From Pigmentiphaga sp. (lineage in GTDB: Bacteria > Pseudomonadota > Gammaproteobacteria > Burkholderiales > Burkholderiaceae_B), in assembly GCA_023228945.1 (NCBI GenBank), contig JALOAI010000019.1, positions 40,011 through 104,010 of the forward strand: 64,000 nucleotides of DNA, given 5' to 3'. How positions within the stretch are numbered: position 1 is the first letter of the stretch; every line of letters starts with the position of its first letter. The notes beneath the pieces were generated by a model. That model searched no databases and was not told the origin of the DNA. It saw only the letters and a list, made by a program, of their open reading frames with translations. The position numbers and the translations under genes were made by a program. This document shows positions 58,874 through 64,000 of the stretch, in pieces.

Positions 58874-60417
58874 ACGTGCTTTTCATCATGTGCGACCAGT
58901 TGCGGGCCGACTACCTCTCCTGTTACGGCAGCCCCTGGATGCATACGCCCAACATCGATGCCCTGGCCTCGCGCGGGGTGCGCTTCGAGCAGGCCTATGT
59001 CCAGTCCGGGGTGTGCGGACCGTCCCGCATGTCGTTCTATACGGGGCGCTACCCGTCGTCGCACGGCGCCACCTGGAATTTCATCCCGATGCCCGCCAGC
59101 GAGCTCGCCATCGGCGACTACCTGGCCCAATCGGGCCGCCGCTTCCATTTGGCGGGCAAGACCCATTTCGAACCCAGCGAGGAAGCCGCGCGCGCCGCCC
59201 GCCGGGCCGGCGGCCGCTCGGCGGACAGCCTGCTGCAGGGCGGCTTCACGGTGCTGTGCCGCCACGAAGGCGATCTGCCGAGCGGCAAAGAAGACTACAA
59301 GGCCTTCCTGCATCGGCAGGGCTATGACGGCGACGACCCGTGGCTGGGGCACGCCAACTCGGGCCGCCATGCCGACGGCTCGCCGGCCAGCGGCTGGCAG
59401 ATGCGCCATGCCCACCTGGCGGCCGCCGTACAGGAACCGCACTCCGAGACGGCCTACGTCACGGACGTGGCCATCGACTTCATCCGGCGACGCCACCGCA
59501 AGCCCTGGGCACTGCACCTGTCGTACATCAAGCCACATTGGCCCTACATGGCGCCCGCGCCCTACCATGCGATGTACCGCGACGCTCCGCTGGCGCCCGT
59601 GCGGCGCCGGCGCGACACCGAAGCGAACGAGCACCCGGTGCTGCGGGCCTACCGCAGCCACGACGAATGCCTGAGCTTCGAGCGCGAGGACGTGGCCGCT
59701 CACGTCAAGCCCGCCTACATGGGGTTGATCCGCCAGATCGACGATCACCTGGGACGCCTGTTCGCGGCGCTCGAGCAAACCGGGCAGGCCGACGACACGC
59801 TGGTCATTTTCACCTCCGACCATGGCGATCTGCTGGGCGACTATGGCTTTGGCGAGAAGGAGCTGTTCTATGACGTCGTACAGCGCGTGCCGCTCATCAT
59901 CGCCGATCCCCGGCCCACGGCCGACGCGACCCGCGGCGGCGTCGAGCCGCGCTTCGCGGAGGCGGTGGACATCGTCCCCACCATCCTCGAGGCCCTGCAA
60001 TTGCCTCCCCAGGACCACCGCGTGGAAGGCCGCTCGCTGCTGCCGCTGCTGCACGGGCAGGCCGTGGACGACTGGCGCGACTGCGCCATCAGCGAACTGG
60101 ACTACGCGACGCGACGCGCCCGCCACGCGCTGGGCCGCCCGCGGGACGCCGATTGCCGAGGCTGGATGGTGCGCACCCCGGACTGGAAGCTGGTGGAGTG
60201 GAGCGGCTACCGGCCGCAGTTGTTCGACTTGCTGAACGATCCCGACGAGTTTCAGGACCTCGGCGCCGATACCGGCCACGAGGCCGTCATCGCGGAGCTG
60301 CGGCAACGTCTGCTGAGGCATACCCTGGGTCTCAAGCGGCGCGTCGGCGCGAATCTCGACCGGATCGAGGCGATGACCGATCACCTGCCGCCGGGCATCG
60401 ACATCGGCAAGTGGTGA
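58870..60417 (+). CDS. Sulfatase
   Basis: The 515-residue type I sulfatase hydrolyses a sulfate ester. The active-site motif is C49-G-P-S-R in SGVCGPSRMSFYTGRYP, where Cys is converted to formylglycine. Calcium ligands are visible in MCDQLRADYL and SDHGDLLGDYG. There is no signal peptide, so it acts in the cytosol, like choline-sulfatase-type enzymes. It is coupled to the Bug gene (ATGA) and followed 32 bp later by a Rieske oxygenase. The substrate is unknown. Confidence 0.92.
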   Translation: MNVLFIMCDQLRADYLSCYGSPWMHTPNIDALASRGVRFEQAYVQSGVCGPSRMSFYTGRYPSSHGATWNFIPMPASELAIGDYLAQSGRRFHLAGKTHFEPSEEAARAARRAGGRSADSLLQGGFTVLCRHEGDLPSGKEDYKAFLHRQGYDGDDPWLGHANSGRHADGSPASGWQMRHAHLAAAVQEPHSETAYVTDVAIDFIRRRHRKPWALHLSYIKPHWPYMAPAPYHAMYRDAPLAPVRRRRDTEANEHPVLRAYRSHDECLSFEREDVAAHVKPAYMGLIRQIDDHLGRLFAALEQTGQADDTLVIFTSDHGDLLGDYGFGEKELFYDVVQRVPLIIADPRPTADATRGGVEPRFAEAVDIVPTILEALQLPPQDHRVEGRSLLPLLHGQAVDDWRDCAISELDYATRRARHALGRPRDADCRGWMVRTPDWKLVEWSGYRPQLFDLLNDPDEFQDLGADTGHEAVIAELRQRLLRHTLGLKRRVGANLDRIEAMTDHLPPGIDIGKW

Positions 60418-60449
60418 CACCTCACACACGCCCATAAAAGGAAACCTAC

Positions 60450-61493
60450 ATGTATTTGAGAAACGCTTGGTACATGGCCATGTGGGCCCATGACCTACCG
60501 ACCAACGCCCTGACCGCCCGAACCCTCCTAGGCGAGCCACTCGTGTTTTTGCGCGATGAAAGGGGGGTCGCCCAAGCACTTCAGGATCGCTGCCCGCATC
60601 GTCTGGTTCCCCTCAGCCTGGGTACCTATCTACCCAGCGGCCGAGTGCGTTGTATTTATCATGGCCTGGAGTTTGATGGCAGCGGCGCCTGTGTGCACAA
60701 CCCCCACGGCAACGGTCGCATCCCGCCGGCTGCAAGGGCCAGAAGCTATCCGGTCATTGAACGCCATGGCCAAATTTGGGTCTGGATGGGCGAGAAAGAA
60801 TCCGATCCGGCGCGGCTGCCGGACTATCATTTCCTTGAGGCGGGAGAAGGCAAGTTACTCAGCGTTCAAGACCACCTCATCATGGACGCCGGCATAGATC
60901 TGATCGTCGAAAACCTGTTGGATCTAAGCCACGTTTCCTTCTTGCATGAAGGACTCCTGGGCAGCTCCGCCACCGTAGCCGCCGACATCATGCTCGAACA
61001 AGGCGAACGAGAGCTGACCGTGCGGCGCTGGATGCCGGGAGTCCCCTCCCCCGAGCTTTTCGACATTGTCCTGCCACGAAAAGGCGAGTTGATCGATATG
61101 TGGTTCGACATGCGCTGGCAGGCCCCCGGCGCTTTGACCAACGATGTGGGGGCCACTTCACCTGGCGGAGACCGCCAGCGGGGTTATCGCATCCAGGGAG
61201 CTCACATCCTCACCCCGCAGACGGCGACATCCACGCATTATCACTTCGCCGCCGCGTTGCATTTGCCGCCGGACCACGACCACACTCGCAACGCAGCCAT
61301 CGGCCCCGAATTGTCACGCATCCGTCGCTACGCGTTCGAAGCTCAGGACGCGCCCATTATCCAAGCTCAGCAACGCACCATCCTCAATGCTGCGCCGGAG
61401 GTGCTCACGCCGATCCTCTTGGACATCGATGCAGGCCCGGTACGCTATCGCCGTATGATGGCGGCTTTGCTGACCGAAGAACACTCCGTCTAA
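60450..61493 (+). CDS. Rieske non-heme iron oxygenase (VanA-like)
   Basis: The 347-residue protein has Rieske ligands Cys48, His50, Cys68 and His71 (CPHR and CIYHG) and the mononuclear iron site around ENLLDLSHVSFLH, with His161 and His166 and bridging Asp158. It resembles vanillate/aromatic O-demethylase oxygenase subunits. No reductase gene lies nearby, so electrons must come from elsewhere. AAAGGA precedes the start. It closes the Bug-sulfatase-oxygenase run. Confidence 0.9.
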   Translation: MYLRNAWYMAMWAHDLPTNALTARTLLGEPLVFLRDERGVAQALQDRCPHRLVPLSLGTYLPSGRVRCIYHGLEFDGSGACVHNPHGNGRIPPAARARSYPVIERHGQIWVWMGEKESDPARLPDYHFLEAGEGKLLSVQDHLIMDAGIDLIVENLLDLSHVSFLHEGLLGSSATVAADIMLEQGERELTVRRWMPGVPSPELFDIVLPRKGELIDMWFDMRWQAPGALTNDVGATSPGGDRQRGYRIQGAHILTPQTATSTHYHFAAALHLPPDHDHTRNAAIGPELSRIRRYAFEAQDAPIIQAQQRTILNAAPEVLTPILLDIDAGPVRYRRMMAALLTEEHSV

Positions 61494-61575
61494 GAACCGC
61501 CAGCGGCTTCCGGAAGCCCGGACGGATATGAGTCGCTTCTCCGGTCGAGCAGGCGCTAAACAGGACGGAGAAAGC

Positions 61576-62478
61576 ATGCAACTTCATCAACTCCGGGCCC
61601 TAGTGGCCGTCGCCGATGCCGGCAGCATCAGTGCGGCCGCCCGGGCGTTGCATCTCTCGCAACCGGCCCTGACACGCTCTCTCAAACAGCTCGAAATCGA
61701 AGTGGGCGCCAGCCTGCTGCGCCGCACGCGACAGGGCGTGACCCTCACCGAGTGCGGCCAGGCCCTCCTCTTGCATGCCCGGCTTATTGCCAGCGAAGTG
61801 GACGACGCTCGCCAACACGTCAGCCAATTGGCAGGCAATCGTTCGGGACAGTTGGCTGTAGCCTCCTCAGCGGTGCCGTTCACGCTGATCGTCCCGCAAG
61901 CCGTTGCCATCATGCGGCGACGCTTTCCCGATGTGTACCTACGGCTGCACGAAGCCGTCTATCCACCCGTGCTGGAATTGTTCCGCCAACAGATGCTGGA
62001 CTTCGCCTTGGGGCCGCTGCCGCAGAGCGGCCTGGGCGAAGAGTACCGATGCGATCCGTTGTTCGAGCTGGATCTAGTGGTGGCCGCACGCCGCGACCAC
62101 CCGCAGGCCCATGCCAATTCGCTGCGTCAGCTAGCCGATTGGCAATGGATCATTACCGGCCCGCTGCACGGCCCCGGTGCCGTGCATGAAACAGCGTTCC
62201 GGCAGGCCGGCTTCAGACCGCCGCTGTGCGCCATGCATTGCGAAGCCACCGGCTGCGCCCTGCAGATCCTGGAACAAAGCGACCTGCTCAGCTTCGTTCC
62301 TCGACGGCTAGCCGAACAAGAGCGGGACGCCGGCCGGCTGGCGATCATCGACATCCGGGAAGACATACCTTCATTGCAAATTGCGCTGTTTCTACCGGCG
62401 CGCAAGATCCTGAGCCCCGCCGGACAGGCACTCTACTCGGCCATCCACAGCGTCAGCCGCGGGCTGTACCGCGGCTAG
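61576..62478 (+). CDS. LysR-family regulator
   Basis: The 300-residue protein has the LysR HTH (VADAGSISAAARALHLSQPAL, abbreviated to its first 20 residues: VADAGSISAAARALHLSQPA) and an effector domain from GQLAVASSAVPF. ATG at 61576 has GGAGA upstream; the earlier in-frame ATG at 61528 was rejected. It follows the Rieske oxygenase by 82 bp in the same direction, so it may regulate that module from within the same transcription unit. The effector is unknown. Confidence 0.88.
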   Translation: MQLHQLRALVAVADAGSISAAARALHLSQPALTRSLKQLEIEVGASLLRRTRQGVTLTECGQALLLHARLIASEVDDARQHVSQLAGNRSGQLAVASSAVPFTLIVPQAVAIMRRRFPDVYLRLHEAVYPPVLELFRQQMLDFALGPLPQSGLGEEYRCDPLFELDLVVAARRDHPQAHANSLRQLADWQWIITGPLHGPGAVHETAFRQAGFRPPLCAMHCEATGCALQILEQSDLLSFVPRRLAEQERDAGRLAIIDIREDIPSLQIALFLPARKILSPAGQALYSAIHSVSRGLYRG

Positions 62479-62494
62479 GAGTGCCTCGACTGCT

Positions 62495-62977
62495 TTAATC
62501 GTCGCTGGGCAACAGCTTGTGCAGCAGGCTCGCCAGTTGCGCTTGCTCCTCGGCGCTCAGGGGCGCCATGACCTCGCGCTCCAGTTCGTGCGAGCGCGCC
62601 TCGGCCTCGAGGGCGAGCTGATGCCCCGCCTCGGTGAGGCTCAGGCGATGTTCGCGCCGATCGGTTTCGCTGCGGGCCCGCACCAGTAGCCGGCGCGCCT
62701 GGAGGCGATCGAGGATGACCGCCAGCCCCGGCGCCGAGATGTCGAGAGCGCGGCACAAAGTCTTTTGACTGACGCCGTCGTTGGCGACCAGCAGGAGCAG
62801 GATGGTGAAATCGACCGGCCGCAGGCGGAGGTCTTTCATGCTCCGATGGAAGGCGCGGCGCAGGCGGGCATCGACCAGCGAGGTCTTGAGGCCCATGACG
62901 TGCTCCAGCCGGCGGAGATCCAGACCCCCCGGCAGGCTGCGGCCCAGCGGCGAAGTCGTCTCCACCGGCTGGGCCAT
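62495..62977 (-). CDS. MarR-family transcriptional regulator
   Basis: The 160-residue protein has a MarR winged helix: LCRALDISAPGLAVILDRLQ is the recognition region and RSETDRREHRLSLTEAG the wing. It starts 20 bp after the thioesterase stop and is probably co-transcribed with it. MarR proteins beside aryl-CoA genes often sense aryl-CoA esters, which fits the 4HBT-like neighbour (inference). ATG at 62977 is the first in-frame one after the thioesterase. Confidence 0.85.
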   Translation of the reverse strand: MAQPVETTSPLGRSLPGGLDLRRLEHVMGLKTSLVDARLRRAFHRSMKDLRLRPVDFTILLLLVANDGVSQKTLCRALDISAPGLAVILDRLQARRLLVRARSETDRREHRLSLTEAGHQLALEAEARSHELEREVMAPLSAEEQAQLASLLHKLLPSDD

Positions 62978-62997
62978 CGAGGCTGCGCCGGCGTTTT

Positions 62998-63414
62998 TCA
63001 CTCGCACTTGGCGCGGATATCGTCCGGCACCGGGATGGCTTTCATGCGGCCCGCTTCGGCGTCGTGTATGACGAAGGCTCGGATTTCGGTGCCTTCGCAC
63101 AGGACTTCGTCGCCACGCTTGATGACGTGGCGATGGACGAAGGTCTTGGCGCGCCACTCTTCGATGGTGGTGTGGACCTCGATGGTTTCGCCATAGGTGG
63201 CCGGGCGCGAAAACCGGGTGTTCAGCTCAAGCATCGGTGTGCCGACAATACCGTGGGTCTTGACCAGTTCGCGCCAGGGCGGGATGCCGTTGCTCATGAA
63301 GAAGTTGAGCGACGACGCATCCATCCAGCGCAGGAAGTTGGGAAAGAACACGATGCCCGCGGGGTCGCAGTCGCCGAATTCGACGTTGACGGGATACACA
63401 ACAGTTTTTGACAT
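62998..63414 (-). CDS. 4-hydroxybenzoyl-CoA thioesterase-like hotdog thioesterase
   Basis: The 138-residue hotdog protein carries VEFGDCDPAGIVFFPNFLRW with the catalytic Asp17, as in Pseudomonas 4-hydroxybenzoyl-CoA thioesterase, and shares later blocks such as GIPPWRELV and IVGTP. It hydrolyses an acyl- or aryl-CoA. ATG at 63414 fixes the start; the open frame upstream is GC shadow. It lies between a thiolase and a MarR gene, all leftward, suggesting a CoA-ester catabolic operon extending right. Confidence 0.9.
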   Translation of the reverse strand: MSKTVVYPVNVEFGDCDPAGIVFFPNFLRWMDASSLNFFMSNGIPPWRELVKTHGIVGTPMLELNTRFSRPATYGETIEVHTTIEEWRAKTFVHRHVIKRGDEVLCEGTEIRAFVIHDAEAGRMKAIPVPDDIRAKCE

Positions 63415-63551
63415 GATCGCCAGTTGAAAAATACAGAGTTCGGAATGGATGGCCCGAGCCGGCCCGCCGCTCCTCAAAGGCGCTCGCGGCACCGCGGGGC
63501 GGCTGGGCGCGGGCTTCGGCAGATTTAACCTCGCCGGCCCCGCCGTGAATG

Positions 63552-63586
63552 GATTCGCCTGACTGACAAAACCGCCTTGGCGAATC
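63552..63586. repeat. Inverted repeat between thiolase and thioesterase
   Basis: GATTCGCC (63552-63559) and GGCGAATC (63579-63586) are perfect 8-bp arms around a 19-bp loop, directly next to element copy C. Confidence 0.55.
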
Positions 63587-63587
63587 T

Positions 63588-63648
63588 GAGCGGCATACAG
63601 GCTGCGAGATAGGCTGGTTTGCGCTTGGGTGCTTGGGCTCGTGGTCAG
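63588..63648 (-). repeat. Dispersed element, copy C, on thiolase stop codon
   Basis: GAGCGGCATAC, GCGAGATAGGCTGG and GCGCTTGG...CTCGTGGTCAG. In gene direction it begins with the thiolase TGA stop codon. It carries a short internal duplication of CTTGGG. Confidence 0.6.
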
Positions 63649-64000
63649 GCGGCGTCGGGATTCTCGAGCAGCAGCGCCATGCCCTGGCCGCCGCCGATGC
63701 AGGCGGAAGCGATGGCATAGCGGCCGCCACGGCGGCGCAGTTCGCGGGCCGCCGCCAGCGTGAGGCGCATGCCGGTGGCCGCCAGCGGGTGGCCCAGGGC
63801 GATGGCGCCGCCGTTGACGTTGAGCTTGGCGCGATCGAGGCCGAGCTCGCGTTCGCAAGCTACGGTTTGCGCGCCCTGCGCCTCGTTGATCTCGATGATG
63901 GTGATGTCGTCGAGCGTCAGGCCGGCGCGCTCGAGCACCGCGCGGATGGCGGGCGCCGGGCCGATGCCCATGATCTCGGGCGGTACGCCGGCGACGGCGG
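63645..64000 (-). CDS. Acetyl-CoA C-acyltransferase (thiolase), C-terminal part
   Basis: Only the last 118 codons are in the window. IEINEAQGAQT, NVNGGAIALGHPLAATG with the catalytic His and ASACIGGGQG with the second catalytic Cys identify a thiolase C-terminal domain. It cleaves 3-ketoacyl-CoA or condenses acetyl-CoA. The gene continues past the right edge. It precedes the thioesterase and MarR genes in the same direction with a 230-bp gap holding repeats. Confidence 0.93.
   Translation of the reverse strand, partial: AVAGVPPEIMGIGPAPAIRAVLERAGLTLDDITIIEINEAQGAQTVACERELGLDRAKLNVNGGAIALGHPLAATGMRLTLAAARELRRRGGRYAIASACIGGGQGMALLLENPDAA

Noticed and set aside
58444..60579. 711-codon open frame antisense to the sulfatase
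   Set aside because: The opposite strand encodes a sulfatase with an intact active site; the antisense frame is a high-GC artefact.

Overview
This is a GC-rich betaproteobacterial chromosome segment, most likely from the Alcaligenaceae (Bordetella/Achromobacter side). That placement is inferred from gene content, not measured. The grounds are three Bug-type (TctC family) solute receptors, a fused LivM-LivG transporter protein, the fimV-truA-trpF-trpB-trpA order, and a catBCA catechol cluster. No rRNA, tRNA, CRISPR array, intact insertion sequence or prophage was seen.

Layout. 1-11.9 kb is core genome: fabD (partial)-fabH-plsX-rpmF-yceD reading left, then yceF and a tetrapyrrole-methylase-family methyltransferase, a HAD phosphatase, rluC, and rne with a roughly 660-nt structured leader, followed by accD. 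Apart from the phosphatase and accD, this is the order known from enterobacteria. 12-28 kb is an accessory catabolic and uptake island: MmgE/PrpD, Bug receptors, a deacetylase-cupin-CMD operon, an SDR, a MarR regulator, and a peptide ABC transporter joined to M81 and M20 hydrolases. 28-35 kb carries TfoX-trpA-trpB-trpF-truA-fimV reading left. A startless fragment of an unrelated protein lies between trpF and truA. 35-40.2 kb is a branched-chain amino acid or related ABC transporter (livK, terminator, livH, livMG fusion, livF). 40.6-48 kb is one long leftward acyl-CoA operon (FAD monooxygenase, BKACE, carnitine-dehydrogenase-like enzyme, enoyl-CoA hydratase, acyl-CoA ligase, acyl-CoA dehydrogenase) with a divergent LysR gene. 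49.2-56.7 kb holds htpX, a coupled pair of dynamin-like GTPases, catA-catC-catB and a divergent CatR-type regulator. 56.8-64 kb holds rdgC, a Bug-sulfatase-Rieske oxygenase module with its LysR, and a MarR-thioesterase-thiolase group running off the right edge.

How the genes fit together. Each catabolic block pairs uptake (Bug receptor or ABC transporter) with CoA, oxidative or hydrolytic enzymes and a local LysR or MarR regulator. The most unusual signals are: (1) a dispersed element of about 60 bp, several copies of which begin exactly on the TGA stop codon of acyl-CoA genes, while two others form the N-termini of transporter genes; (2) palindromic sequence lying in frame inside N-terminal extensions of four unrelated proteins; (3) a dynamin-like GTPase pair 7 bp behind catA; (4) the BKACE operon, whose BKACE seems to lack one of the usual metal-binding histidines; and (5) the multi-hairpin rne leader.
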